A DNA stretch of 9,733 nt from an uncultured Desulfobacterales bacterium (GCA_945787595.1 CALZJV010000401.1:1-9733), one strand, 5' to 3'; shown: positions 1-7,137, counted from the stretch's first letter. The notes: generated from the letters alone by a model not told the origin. Made by a program: numbers and translations.

Positions 1-801
1 TACGCCGCCCTCCTTGGGGAAGGTGGAGCGCACCGGGTGGCCATCGGCTGCCGCCAGACCGGCCACATCGTGATAGTATTGTCCCATGGGGATTTCCCCG
101 GATTGCAGGGCCTGCTGAAACTGACCCTCGTCCCGGTACCACAGTTTCACGTTGGGTTTGATTTCAGCCAGTTTATTCAGGACTTTGAGAACGCCTTCTT
201 TGGAATTCAACACATCGTAACCACCGAAGAATGTTTTGGCTGTAATTTCGAGCAGAAATGAATTGGATGCCAAGGCAAGAAGTCCCAGTTTGTTCTTTTT
301 ATCCGGCTGCCACAGATCCGCCCAGGAGGCCGGCGCAGTTTCGAATACTTTGGTGTTGGATACCAGGGTGATATACCACGAGACCGCTCCGATCCCGTCG
401 ACCCGGCCATCCGCATACTTGTGAACATGTTGCGGTAACAGATACTTGTAATTCGGAATCTGTTTGAGGTCCAGCGGCATCCAGAGCTCGGTTCGTTGGC
501 CCCTCAACATGGGTCCCTGTGCCATCATGGAAATATCCGCCGGGGCCACACCGGCTTTGGCGGCCTGCTCCAACTGCACCAGCCAGGCTTCGCCGGTAGG
601 CTCAGCAACCGACTCGATTTTGATGCCTGTGTCTTTGGTGAAATCAGGAAATATATGCTTGTCAAAAGAATCCTTGAAATAGCCGCCGTAAACCCCCACT
701 TTGAGCGTGTTTTCAGCCAAGACCGGAGAAGACCCAAAAAATAAAAGCGTCACACAAACAGCCATTAAAATCAGGCTCACCACATTTTTTCTCCTCTTCA
801 T
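1..801 (-). CDS. Periplasmic solute-binding protein of an ABC importer, PotD-like (C-terminus outside window)
   Basis: Captures a small substrate in the periplasm for an ABC importer. The first 267 codons are present and the frame is open to the window edge. A signal peptide is clear: MKRRK, a hydrophobic stretch, then SSPVLA with likely cleavage after residue 29. The mature protein begins ENTLKVGVYGGYFKDSF, as in extracellular solute-binding proteins of the PotD/PotF/AfuA kind. Later segments such as TGEAWLVQLEQAAKAG, VSWYITLVSNTKVF and SWADLWQP fit the two-lobed fold. The ATG at 801 is preceded by a strong AAGGAGG-type ribosome site at about 807-813. It is divergent from the aminotransferase at 1256, suggesting uptake and catabolism of one compound, perhaps a polyamine or other amine. 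The substrate is not readable from the sequence. The permease and ATPase genes would lie beyond the left edge. Confidence 0.85.
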   Translation of the reverse strand, partial: MKRRKNVVSLILMAVCVTLLFFGSSPVLAENTLKVGVYGGYFKDSFDKHIFPDFTKDTGIKIESVAEPTGEAWLVQLEQAAKAGVAPADISMMAQGPMLRGQRTELWMPLDLKQIPNYKYLLPQHVHKYADGRVDGIGAVSWYITLVSNTKVFETAPASWADLWQPDKKNKLGLLALASNSFLLEITAKTFFGGYDVLNSKEGVLKVLNKLAEIKPNVKLWYRDEGQFQQALQSGEIPMGQYYHDVAGLAAADGHPVRSTFPKEGGV

Positions 802-828
802 GCCAACCTCCTTTTTTGTAATATTTTA

Positions 829-945
829 GCCACTAAGGCACTAAGCCACAAAGGTTATAATATAGTTCTGTTGATGCCGTTTTTAATAAGAGGCAGGCAC
901 ATTAAAATTTATATTCCTTTTTTTGTGCCTTCGTGACTTAGTGGC
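829..945. repeat. Imperfect inverted repeat in the divergent intergenic region
   Basis: The left arm (829-854, GCCACTAAGGCACTAAG then CCACAAAGG) and the right arm (919-945, TTTTTGTGCC then TTCGTGACTTAGTGGC) are near reverse complements about 65 nt apart. It resembles the dispersed CACTAAG/GGCACAAAG intergenic repeats seen in many environmental bacterial genomes. It lies just upstream of the solute-binding gene and could form a cruciform or a hairpin in its leader. No function is shown. Confidence 0.6.
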
Positions 946-1062
946 GGAACTTTAATTTTTTTTCCTGTGCCCGAACGGCAATTTTAAACTTAGCAAAATG
1001 AACTAAAAGGTAATATGGCAAAAAGAGATTATGTGTCAAGTTAATAAGATGGAAAAATCGTA

Positions 1063-1091
1063 TTGACAAACATCTAGCATCCAAATAGGTT
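1063..1091 (+). promoter_or_regulatory. Candidate sigma-70 promoter for the aminotransferase leader
   Basis: A perfect -35 box TTGACA (1063-1068), a 17-nt spacer, then TAGGTT (1086-1091), which matches the -10 consensus at its first, second and last bases only. Transcription would begin near 1098, just before the structured segment at 1112-1190. The position is what makes it credible; the -10 is weak. Confidence 0.45.
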
Positions 1092-1111
1092 TCAGCGATC
1101 GGTTGATCTTA

Positions 1112-1190
1112 GATGGGGACTGGTGGCGGGCGGTTGCAATGCCCCGGTCACCCGGATGAATCCCCTAAAGGGTATTCAGGCCCGACCATC
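1112..1190 (+). promoter_or_regulatory. Candidate structured 5' leader (three-helix element) of the aminotransferase mRNA
   Basis: Helix P1 pairs GATGG (1112-1116) with CCATC (1186-1190). It encloses P2, GACTGG (1118-1123) with CCGGTC (1144-1149, one G-T), topped by GGC/GCC (1129-1131/1141-1143). It also encloses P3, GAAT-C-CCC (1158-1165) with GGG-T-ATTC (1170-1177) and a TAAA loop. This makes a compact three-way junction 66 nt before the start codon. It was compared from memory with the glycine, guanidine, SAH, ZTP, TPP, THF, cobalamin and c-di-GMP riboswitches and matched none. A perfect palindrome GCAAATTTGC follows at 1197-1206. It could be a cis-regulatory RNA or a chance fold. Confidence 0.4.
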
Positions 1191-1255
1191 GAAGTGGCAA
1201 ATTTGCGGAATTTCACACGAGCGTTAACCCATAACCAGCAAAACGAGAGGCGAAT

Positions 1256-2590
1256 ATGAGTGGAAACAACAATATCCTGGATGACAGGTCTCGACTTATT
1301 TTACACCGAACCCCGCTTGAGGATATTAAAAAGGGTATTACCGTCATAGATAAAGGAGAGGGGGCACGTCTGATTGACAAAGAGGGCAAGCGCTACCTGG
1401 ACATGGAAGCGGGGATAACGCGGCCCGTGCATGTCGGCTATGGCCGTCAGGAGATTGCCCAGGCGGCATATGACCAAATGTGTACCCTTCACTATTTTTC
1501 TCCCGGCGGATATGGCAATGAACCTGCCATGCAACTGGCGGACCGTTTGGCCGAAATCACGCCGGATGCCATCAATCGTTTTACGTTTGAATGTTCCGGC
1601 TCGGAGGCGGTTGAATCCGCCATGAAACTGGCAAAACATTACCATTACTTCAAGGGGAACAAAGCCTGTTTTAAAATTATTTCCAGAAAGGGGGCCTATC
1701 ATGGTGTCAATGGGTATGGTGTCAGGGCCCTCGGCACCGTAATGCCCATGCGGCAAATTATGGAACCGGTTGCGCCCGGAGCCGTATTTGTGGAATCCCC
1801 GTATTGTTATCGCTGCCCCTATGGACTGTATTACCCGGATTGTGATTTAAGGTGTGCAAGGGACATCGAACGCACAATAGAGTTTGAAAATCCAGAATTG
1901 ATTACCGCCTTTATCGGCGAACCGATCATGCAGGGTTTTGGGGCCTACGCACCTCCTCGGGAGTATTGGCCCATTGTGCGGGAGATTTGCAGCAAATATG
2001 GTATCCTTCTCATCATAGACGAGGTAATTTGCGGCTTTGGCCGCACCGGGAAAATGTTCGGCATCGAGCATTTTGAGATTCAGCCGGACTTGCTGACGAT
2101 GGCCAAGGGGCTTACCAGCGGATATGTTCCACTTTCGGCAGTCGGCTGTGCCGACAAAGTGATGAAGCCCATTGAAAATTTTTTCCATCTGCATACCTAT
2201 GGAAATCATCCGGTGGCCTGCGCCGTCGGACTGAAAAACATCGAGATCATACAGAAAGAGAATCTTGTCCGAAATTCCCGGGAAATGGGGCAATATTTTC
2301 TTGAGGGCTTGAAAACCCTGGAACGTCATCCAATTGTTGGGGAAGTCCGGGGTACGGGACTCTGGCTGGGTCTGGATTTCACTTCCGATAAGAAGATCCG
2401 TGCACCTTTCCCCGTCAGTCGCACCAATAATATCATTGCCCGCGCCAAACAATACGGCGTTCTGTTTAAAACGATGGGCGCGGCACTCGAATTTGCCCCA
2501 CCGTTAATCATTTCAAAAGCAGACATCGATGAGGCTTTAGAGGTCCTGGAGCGATGTATTTCCGAAGAAGAAAAAGCAATGGGGATTTAA
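1256..2590 (+). CDS. Class III PLP-dependent (omega) aminotransferase
   Basis: Transfers an amino group from an omega-amino compound or amino acid to a keto acid, using pyridoxal phosphate in the cytoplasm. It has 444 residues, a full length for the family. Visible motifs: GSEAVESAMKLA (115-126, phosphate binding), YHG (148-150, cofactor stacking), IIDEVICGFGRTG (253-265, Asp255 contacting the pyridine nitrogen), TMAKGLTSGY (281-290, Lys284 as Schiff-base lysine) and HTYGNHPVACAV (313-324). Four cysteines (184, 187, 196, 200) lie between the YHG and DEV motifs in PYCYRCPYG...DCDLRCARD. The ATG is preceded by GAGAGG at 1245-1250. The gene is divergent from an amine-type solute-binding protein, so an amine or amino-acid catabolic role is likely. 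The substrate is unknown; glutamate-1-semialdehyde mutase is less likely given the cysteine segment. Confidence 0.92.
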   Translation: MSGNNNILDDRSRLILHRTPLEDIKKGITVIDKGEGARLIDKEGKRYLDMEAGITRPVHVGYGRQEIAQAAYDQMCTLHYFSPGGYGNEPAMQLADRLAEITPDAINRFTFECSGSEAVESAMKLAKHYHYFKGNKACFKIISRKGAYHGVNGYGVRALGTVMPMRQIMEPVAPGAVFVESPYCYRCPYGLYYPDCDLRCARDIERTIEFENPELITAFIGEPIMQGFGAYAPPREYWPIVREICSKYGILLIIDEVICGFGRTGKMFGIEHFEIQPDLLTMAKGLTSGYVPLSAVGCADKVMKPIENFFHLHTYGNHPVACAVGLKNIEIIQKENLVRNSREMGQYFLEGLKTLERHPIVGEVRGTGLWLGLDFTSDKKIRAPFPVSRTNNIIARAKQYGVLFKTMGAALEFAPPLIISKADIDEALEVLERCISEEEKAMGI

Positions 2591-2639
2591 GGAAGTCGGA
2601 ATGCGGAATGCGGAAGTTGGAATGTGGAATTCGGATTTA
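2591..2639 (+). repeat. Seven tandem 7-nt units (GGAATGC-type) right after the aminotransferase stop
   Basis: Starting at the base after the TAA, seven consecutive heptads each begin with GGA and vary around GGAATGC (the second and third are identical). Such GGAATGC/GGAATTC runs recur between genes in some Desulfobacterota genomes (from memory). It is the left part of a repeat-rich spacer. Confidence 0.65.
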
Positions 2640-2745
2640 TCAAAGGTCCGCCATCGTTGGTCAGGGCGGATCAGGCAACTAAGCCTGTAGGGGGTTTTAT
2701 CTGACACCATGTTGTAAGAAAATGAAGCATTAAGGTTTCAGGTGT

Positions 2746-2971
2746 TCCGCCGCCGGCGGATTCGGGTTGCAGTAATAAAAATTTCAAATAACAAAACACA
2801 AATACCAAATGGTTCGACAAGCTCACCACCTCACCACCCTGAGCCAAGTCGAAGGGCAAATCACAATGATCGAAATTCAAAATCCCAAACAATTGGCTTT
2901 TGATCCGCCGCCGGCGGATTTGGTTATTGAGATTTGGGATTTATTTGTAATTTGGTGCTTGTAATTTGTTA
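2746..2971. repeat. Composite intergenic repeat element with nested inverted repeats
   Basis: Two identical 15-nt palindromes, TCCGCCGCCGGCGGA, lie at 2746-2760 and 2904-2918. Between them is a hairpin, TTCGACAAGCTCA (2813-2825) against TGAGCCAAGTCGAA (2840-2853). Flanking AT-rich arms (AAATAACAAAACACAAAT... at 2785-2809 and ...TTGTAATTTGTTATTT around 2943-2971) are near reverse complements. The whole block looks like a non-coding, MITE-like or REP-like mosaic. It fills most of the 463-nt gap between 2590 and 3054, and no gene is supported in it. Confidence 0.6.
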
Positions 2972-3053
2972 TTTCCGGTTTATCCGGGTTTAGTTCCTCA
3001 ATGATTAATTCTACCTTTTGTTTCGGTTTTTGCTGCAATAGGAGAACGAATAC

Positions 3054-3743
3054 ATGGAAGTCATCGATCTAACCCATACCATCCACAATGATATCCAGAT
3101 TTATCCGGGCGATCCGGTGCCATCGATCAGCCGGGGGTTGACCCATGAGAAGGATTACTGCCACGTCGATCAATTAAAATTAGGATCTCACACGGGGACT
3201 CACATCGATGCGCCCTATCACTTTTTAAAAAAAGGGAAAAAAATAGACGAATTACCGGTTCAGCGGTTTGTAGGCGACGGCGTCCTGATTGACGTATCCG
3301 CTAAATCCGATCGGGATTTGATCGAACCTGGTGAAGTTGAGCCATATGAAGATGAAATCGCACAAGGAGATTTTGTGATCTTTAGAACCGGCCGGGACAA
3401 ATACTTCGGCACCCCGAAGTATTACTTTCACCCCTATTTGAGTGCTGAAGGGGCGAGGCTTTTGGTTAAAATGGGCGTTTCACTGGTCGGGATAGATGCC
3501 CTGAACGTTGATCCTACCTACTATGGGAGCATGGATTCCGATCCATCGGCAAAAGACCTGCCGGATGAAGAGCAATACGGCTATCCGGTTCATGACATCT
3601 TGTTGGGCAATGATATCCTCATCGTGGAGAATCTTTGCAACCTGGATAAAATTAAACAGCGTAACGGGTTCTATTCGTTTTTGCCGCTTAAGCTGAAGGA
3701 TTCGGACGGCTCCCCCGTCCGAGCCGTTTTTTATAGCAGGTGA
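3054..3743 (+). CDS. Cyclase-family metal-dependent hydrolase (KynB-like)
   Basis: Member of the cyclase/arylformamidase family: metal-dependent enzymes that hydrolyse amide or ester bonds or close rings, including KynB of tryptophan breakdown. It has 229 residues, about the usual length. The metal-site signature HTGTHIDAPYHF is at 46-57 (His46, His50, Asp52, His56). It starts with the typical IDLTHTIHNDIQIYPGDP (4-21) and has the later conserved segments GVSLVGIDALNVDP (141-154) and VHDILLGNDILIVENLCNLD (179-198, His180 and Glu192). GGAG at 3041-3044 sits 9 nt before the ATG. It is separated from the aminotransferase by repeats, so it is probably transcribed on its own. An intrinsic terminator overlaps its last codons. 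True KynB function cannot be claimed without the rest of the kynurenine pathway. Confidence 0.88.
   Translation: MEVIDLTHTIHNDIQIYPGDPVPSISRGLTHEKDYCHVDQLKLGSHTGTHIDAPYHFLKKGKKIDELPVQRFVGDGVLIDVSAKSDRDLIEPGEVEPYEDEIAQGDFVIFRTGRDKYFGTPKYYFHPYLSAEGARLLVKMGVSLVGIDALNVDPTYYGSMDSDPSAKDLPDEEQYGYPVHDILLGNDILIVENLCNLDKIKQRNGFYSFLPLKLKDSDGSPVRAVFYSR
3706..3732 (+). terminator. Intrinsic terminator embedded in the 3' end of the cyclase gene
   Basis: The 7-bp stem ACGGCTC (3706-3712) / GAGCCGT (3721-3727) has an 8-nt loop and ends in a run of six T (3727-3732). It lies inside the reading frame: the stop TGA is at 3741-3743, nine nt beyond the T run. The encoded residues (DGSPVRAV) match the normal C-terminus of the family, so the coding frame is probably right. 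Confidence 0.65.
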
Positions 3744-3907
3744 AATGAATTTATCGCTACTTTGCTAAAAGCTTTATCTGAAAGCCAACCGTAGTATGAT
3801 GTGTTGTTTCAATTATTAACGACGAATTAAGGAATTCGCAGTATCCGTTGCCTGCGGCTAAAGCGTCCTTCCAAATAGTCTTAATCTTGGCTCAGTGTCG
3901 GCTTGCT

Positions 3908-4390
3908 CTAAGCGCTGTCTCCTGAAGCAGCTTGTTCGATGCTTTCATCTATCACTTGTTGGATTTTTTCTGAATTAAAATTATGGCCTAGTATCGAGTA
4001 TTTGTTGCCCATTAGAGGTTTATAAATCGTCAACGTCTCGGTTCCTTTTCCTTCTCTATATACTGTTTCGTATACCAAGACGACAATGGTTCCTGATAAT
4101 TCACTTGTATTTACCTTGGATTGAACATTCCAGGTGGTTAGTGAGTAGCTCTCAAGGTTTCCCATTGCCTTTGCTACCAGGTTTTTAATATTGGACCATT
4201 TTTTCTCGTCGGTGTTTTTCCAAAATAGATCTGAATAATATCGGTCTGAATCAAGCCATCCGTCATTTATTCTTTCCTGGAATAGAGATTCAGCAACCTT
4301 TTCGGCTTCTCCCTTACCTTTGACTAAACTACAGGCAAAGAGCGACAGAAAAATAAATACAATTCCAATTGTGTAGATTGCATTTTTCAT
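3908..4390 (-). CDS. Small predicted lipoprotein, unknown function (possibly DUF4019-like)
   Basis: The protein has 160 residues from the preferred start at 4390 (MKNAIYTIG), preceded by AAGAGG at 4399-4404 with 8-nt spacing. An in-frame ATG at 4411 would add seven charged residues (MYEEEFK) before the signal peptide and is less likely. The N-terminus is a lipoprotein signal: a hydrophobic stretch and a lipobox LFAC, with Cys19 (counted from 4390) as the lipidated residue. The mature part begins with a charged helix (KGKGEAEKVAESLFQERI) followed by a W/Y-rich alpha-beta region (GWLDSDRYYSDLFWKN) and ends in strands. The pattern recalls DUF4019-type small envelope proteins, but I cannot confirm it. 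Its orientation is opposite to both neighbours, so it is a single-gene unit. Its role is unknown. Confidence 0.72.
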   Translation of the reverse strand: MKNAIYTIGIVFIFLSLFACSLVKGKGEAEKVAESLFQERINDGWLDSDRYYSDLFWKNTDEKKWSNIKNLVAKAMGNLESYSLTTWNVQSKVNTSELSGTIVVLVYETVYREGKGTETLTIYKPLMGNKYSILGHNFNSEKIQQVIDESIEQAASGDSA

Positions 4391-4842
4391 CTTAAATTCC
4401 TCTTCATACATTAGTAATTAAATGGAAATGCCGTTTTTGACAGAAAATCAAGCGTATATTCCATTTATCGTCTATTTTATATAAACCTGAAGTTTTTTAT
4501 GATAACCGTACCATCCCGTTATACTTTGAAAAGTTATGTGATAGGCTCATCCATAACAAATTTTGAAATTCCAATACGATGACCCATAAGAAGCTAATAT
4601 TCAGGTTACCTGAGTATTGTGATTTGGGATTTTAGTGCCGTATCCGAGATGGCAAATCGCTTCTATCTGAATCAGATAGAGTTGACTTTGACGTTTCCCT
4701 GAGTAAGGCCCTTTTATCTTGACCTCTTAAACAGCCTTCTGTATCTATGTATTTCTCAAACATTCTTTTACAGGCTTTCCCTTTAGGCCTTACCGGTTGA
4801 ATCACCACTCTGAATCAAAATGCCTATCACAGGAGGCTAGTG
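4391..4842. other. Intergenic region between lipoprotein and flavin reductase
   Basis: AT-rich and without a convincing gene. It holds an 8-bp inverted repeat, TCTATCTG/CAGATAGA, at 4662-4680. About 8 nt further on is a weak promoter candidate, TTGACG (4688-4693), 18 nt, TTTTAT (4712-4717), facing the flavin reductase. An open frame starting at 4797 overlaps the real gene in another frame and is not supported. Confidence 0.5.
4662..4680. promoter_or_regulatory. Palindrome, possible regulator binding site
   Basis: TCTATCTG (4662-4669) and CAGATAGA (4673-4680) are perfect reverse complements around AAT. The site lies just upstream of a weak -35-like TTGACG and about 165 nt before the flavin reductase. 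That is a plausible activator position, but there is no direct evidence of binding. Confidence 0.35.
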
Positions 4843-5409
4843 ATGAAAAAATCAATTGGACCCCAGGCAATCATCCAACCGAACCCGGTCCTGATCATCG
4901 GCAGTTACGATCGAAACGGCCAGGCCAATATTATGACCGTGGCCTGGGGCGGAATCTGTTGCAGCAAGCCGCCTTGTGCGGCCATATCGCTCAGGCAGGC
5001 AACCTACACTTACGGGAATATCCAGCACCATAAAGCCTTTACGATAAATATTCCCTCCACTTCGTTTGTTAAAGAAGCCGACTATGTTGGAATTTATTCC
5101 GGGAAACAGGAAAATAAATTTGAATCCCTGGGTCTGACGCCTGTTAAAAGCGATGTCGTCAACGCGCCCTATGTTAAAGAATTAGCGGTTGTGTTGGAAT
5201 GTGAGGTCCTAAAAGTTGTTGCGATTGGTCTGCATACCCAGTTCATCGGCGAAATAAAAGACATCAAAGCCGATGAAAGCATCCTGGCAGAAAACGGTCT
5301 GCCCGATATCGCTAAGGTACAGCCGTTTATCTACAATTCTGCCGGTCCGGATTATTATGCCCTGGGTGACTTCCTGGGCAAGGCCTATTCAGTCGGGCGC
5401 AGGAAATAA
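4843..5409 (+). CDS. Flavin reductase family protein / flavoredoxin-like FMN-binding split barrel
   Basis: A small FMN-binding protein that passes electrons to or from a partner in the cytoplasm; flavoredoxins of sulfate reducers belong here. It has 188 residues, a normal length. Family features are NPVLIIGSYDRNGQANIMTV near the N-terminus, the AWGG/PPCAAISLR segment, the FTINIPS strand, and a C-terminal YALGDFLGKAYSVGR. The start could be GTG 4840 or ATG 4843. AGGAGG at 4831-4836 leaves 6 nt to the ATG and only 3 nt to the GTG, so the ATG is chosen. The gene stands alone, with nothing to name its partner. The pair CC in GGICCSKPP is unusual-looking but not interpreted. Confidence 0.88.
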   Translation: MKKSIGPQAIIQPNPVLIIGSYDRNGQANIMTVAWGGICCSKPPCAAISLRQATYTYGNIQHHKAFTINIPSTSFVKEADYVGIYSGKQENKFESLGLTPVKSDVVNAPYVKELAVVLECEVLKVVAIGLHTQFIGEIKDIKADESILAENGLPDIAKVQPFIYNSAGPDYYALGDFLGKAYSVGRRK

Positions 5410-5727
5410 TACAGTTTATATTTATCATTTTTCCGGTCAGACCGTACCACAAAAAAATTAATGTTGACAATAATGCCGCTTTGCTTATTTTAATGCTCAT
5501 TGTTGGCGGTTAATTGGCGTCTCAATATGGTGCGCTGAAGCCGATACTCAATTCGGCCTTTTCGATTCATCCGCTTTGAAAAAGTAACTTCTTATCTTTA
5601 ATCTTTTATTTGCAGTCGAAGAAAGATAAGCAACTCATTGGCAAATTGGGAGGATCATTGCAGCCTGTCGGAGAAGTAGAAAGTGTGTCTAAAGAATTGT
5701 CAGAAACATTCAAAAAGGAGTTAAATT
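5410..5727. other. Intergenic region upstream of the VWA/OmpA gene
   Basis: It carries no convincing gene or terminator. A candidate promoter is at 5464-5491. A short open frame from 5610 begins with TTG, has no ribosome site and runs 80 nt into the downstream gene, so it is not called. Confidence 0.5.
5464..5491 (+). promoter_or_regulatory. Candidate sigma-70 promoter
   Basis: A perfect TTGACA at 5464-5469, 16 nt, then TATTTT at 5486-5491. It faces the VWA/OmpA gene and would leave a leader of about 230 nt. Confidence 0.4.
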
Positions 5728-6756
5728 ATGAAAAAAAGTATTATTTTTCAGTTAATTGTGATCATCGCAGCAGTTTCAATCTTTACGGTCGCCCAGGTCT
5801 CAGCTTTTGAAATTATCACCGAAGAGGATTTTAAACAAAATATTATTACCAAGGATATCCTTATAAGGACGGCAGATAATTTTATTGTTCTTTATGATGC
5901 TTCCGGATCAATGGCTGATAAGTACAAGGAAGGGGTTCAAAAAATCGATGCCGAATTGCAAATCCTTGAACAGCAGAATGCAATCCTTCCCGAGCTCGGA
6001 TACAATGCGGGACTTTACCTGTTTACGCCCTTTAAGCCATATTATGAAATGCAGCCTTACAACAAGGTGGAATTCAAAAAGGCGATTGACCGTCTTCCCA
6101 GCACCAAAACGGCGGGTAGCTTTGTCGACCAGCCCACTCCGCTGGCTGAGGGGATTAAAAATCTTGATCCAATTTTAGCAAAACTTTCCGGTAAAACCGC
6201 CATATTCATATTCAGCGATGGCACGTATCAACTCGGCGGACAAAAACTGCGTCCGCTGGACATGGCCAAAAACCTTGTCGAAAAATACAATGTCAATTTC
6301 TATCTCATCAGTTCGGCGACGACACCCAAAGCCGAAAAACTGCTGGCGGATATCGCCGCGCTGAATGAAGGCTCTCGGGTCATCCCTTTCGATAACCTTT
6401 ACCAAAATTCCATATACGGCCTCGGACCGCTTTATGTTATCGACTCAAAAGTTGAGGTTGAAACCGTCACCGAGTCAAAAATCGTCGGTATCAAAACTGA
6501 AAATGTCCACTTCGATTTTGATGGGGTAGAGGTTCCGCTCGATAGTCATGACAGATTGAAATTGGTTGCTGGCTTCCTTCAGAATAACCCCGATGCTTTT
6601 GCCGTCCTTGCCGGATTCACCGACAACGCCGGCAATGAAGAGTACAATCTGAAGCTTTCGCGGATGCGGACGCAAAATGTAAAGAACTTTATCCTGGAGC
6701 AAAGCCGGATCGATATACTATTGAAGGGCGCCAAAAAAACCGCCGGGTGGAAATAG
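5728..6756 (+). CDS. Exported VWA-domain protein with OmpA-like peptidoglycan-binding domain, C-terminus frameshifted
   Basis: Likely an envelope protein anchoring a von Willebrand A domain to peptidoglycan. The signal peptide is residues 1-26 (MKKSIIFQ, hydrophobic core, AQVSA). The VWA domain spans about 50-235 and keeps the metal-site elements DASGS (57-61), a Thr in QPTPLAEG (137) and FSDG (Asp164). The OmpA-like domain starts near VHFDFDG (260-266) and has GFTDNAGNEEYN (296-307) and LSRMRTQNV (310-318), so the Asp299 and Arg314 that normally grip diaminopimelate are present. After VKNFIL (318-323) the frame departs from the family and stops; the expected ending GRQKNRRVEI is found in another frame (6696-6776). 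AAGGAG at 5715-5720 supports the start. Probably a damaged gene or an assembly error. Confidence 0.85.
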   Translation: MKKSIIFQLIVIIAAVSIFTVAQVSAFEIITEEDFKQNIITKDILIRTADNFIVLYDASGSMADKYKEGVQKIDAELQILEQQNAILPELGYNAGLYLFTPFKPYYEMQPYNKVEFKKAIDRLPSTKTAGSFVDQPTPLAEGIKNLDPILAKLSGKTAIFIFSDGTYQLGGQKLRPLDMAKNLVEKYNVNFYLISSATTPKAEKLLADIAALNEGSRVIPFDNLYQNSIYGLGPLYVIDSKVEVETVTESKIVGIKTENVHFDFDGVEVPLDSHDRLKLVAGFLQNNPDAFAVLAGFTDNAGNEEYNLKLSRMRTQNVKNFILEQSRIDILLKGAKKTAGWK

Positions 6757-6776
6757 CAATTGGTGGCGTTAAATAA
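6696..6776 (+). pseudogene. Out-of-frame C-terminal end of the OmpA-like domain
   Basis: Read two bases out of step with the upstream frame, this stretch encodes GAKPDRYTIEGRQKNRRVEI followed by AIGGVK and TAA at 6774-6776. TIEGRQKNRRVEI is the classical last block of OmpA-like domains. Compared with intact domains about 15 residues (roughly 45 nt, not a multiple of three) seem to be missing between VKNFIL and GAKP. A net indel at about 6694-6699 would explain both the gap and the frame change. Confidence 0.75.
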
Positions 6777-7137
6777 GCAGATCGGCATGAATGCCTACCT
6801 TTGATTACCGAGGTTCTCCTATTATTTATGGTCATTATCCTCTCTATGGGTCCGAGAACCACGCTCTCGGACCCTGCCATCGAGATAGACTCTGCATTGA
6901 CTCTATTTCCATAAGATATCTGTCAATTCAACTCAGTCAGCACGGTCATTTCCCCAAAGCTGTTAAGTTGAGATATGATTATTATATCTAATAAATTTAA
7001 AAGTTTGGGCTACATTAGCACAAAGCAACACTTCAGACTTGAAATCTGGAAATTATGGTAGATTCAAAGATCTTTTTATCTCTTATACTTTCCAGCTTCT
7101 TTTGCAATGGCAGCCCCTGCAAAGAGCCAGGTCATTA
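6777..7137. other. Convergent intergenic region with a strong hairpin
   Basis: No gene is supported. It holds the hairpin at 6848-6874 and a smaller stem TTTGCA/TGCAAA (7101-7106/7118-7123). This is where rightward transcription from the VWA/OmpA gene and leftward transcription from the tRNA array meet. No U-tract terminator for either side is visible. Confidence 0.5.
6848..6874. repeat. Perfect 10-bp hairpin
   Basis: GGGTCCGAGA (6848-6857) and TCTCGGACCC (6865-6874) are exact reverse complements around a 7-nt loop. No T-run follows on either strand. GGTTCTC at 6812-6818 could pair with GAGAACC at 6854-6860, which would break this stem, so two alternative folds exist. Confidence 0.65.

Noticed and set aside
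1112..1190. Known riboswitch (glycine, guanidine, SAH, ZTP, THF) or hammerhead ribozyme
   Set aside because: None of the conserved core strings of these classes is present; GGATGAAT resembles a hammerhead box but the GAAA partner is missing.
1301..1756. 151-codon frame opposite the aminotransferase
   Set aside because: Antisense shadow of a well-conserved gene, as is the longer one at 1847-2452.
2671..2892. 73-codon minus-strand frame
   Set aside because: It is made of the intergenic palindromes and repeats; its residues reflect repeat sequence rather than a protein family.
5610..5810. 66-codon frame upstream of and overlapping the VWA/OmpA gene
   Set aside because: TTG start without ribosome site and an 80-nt overlap with a gene that has a clear signal peptide and Shine-Dalgarno.
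7101..7123. Stem TTTGCA/TGCAAA just past the last tRNA
   Set aside because: No T-run follows on the minus strand, so it is not called as the array terminator.
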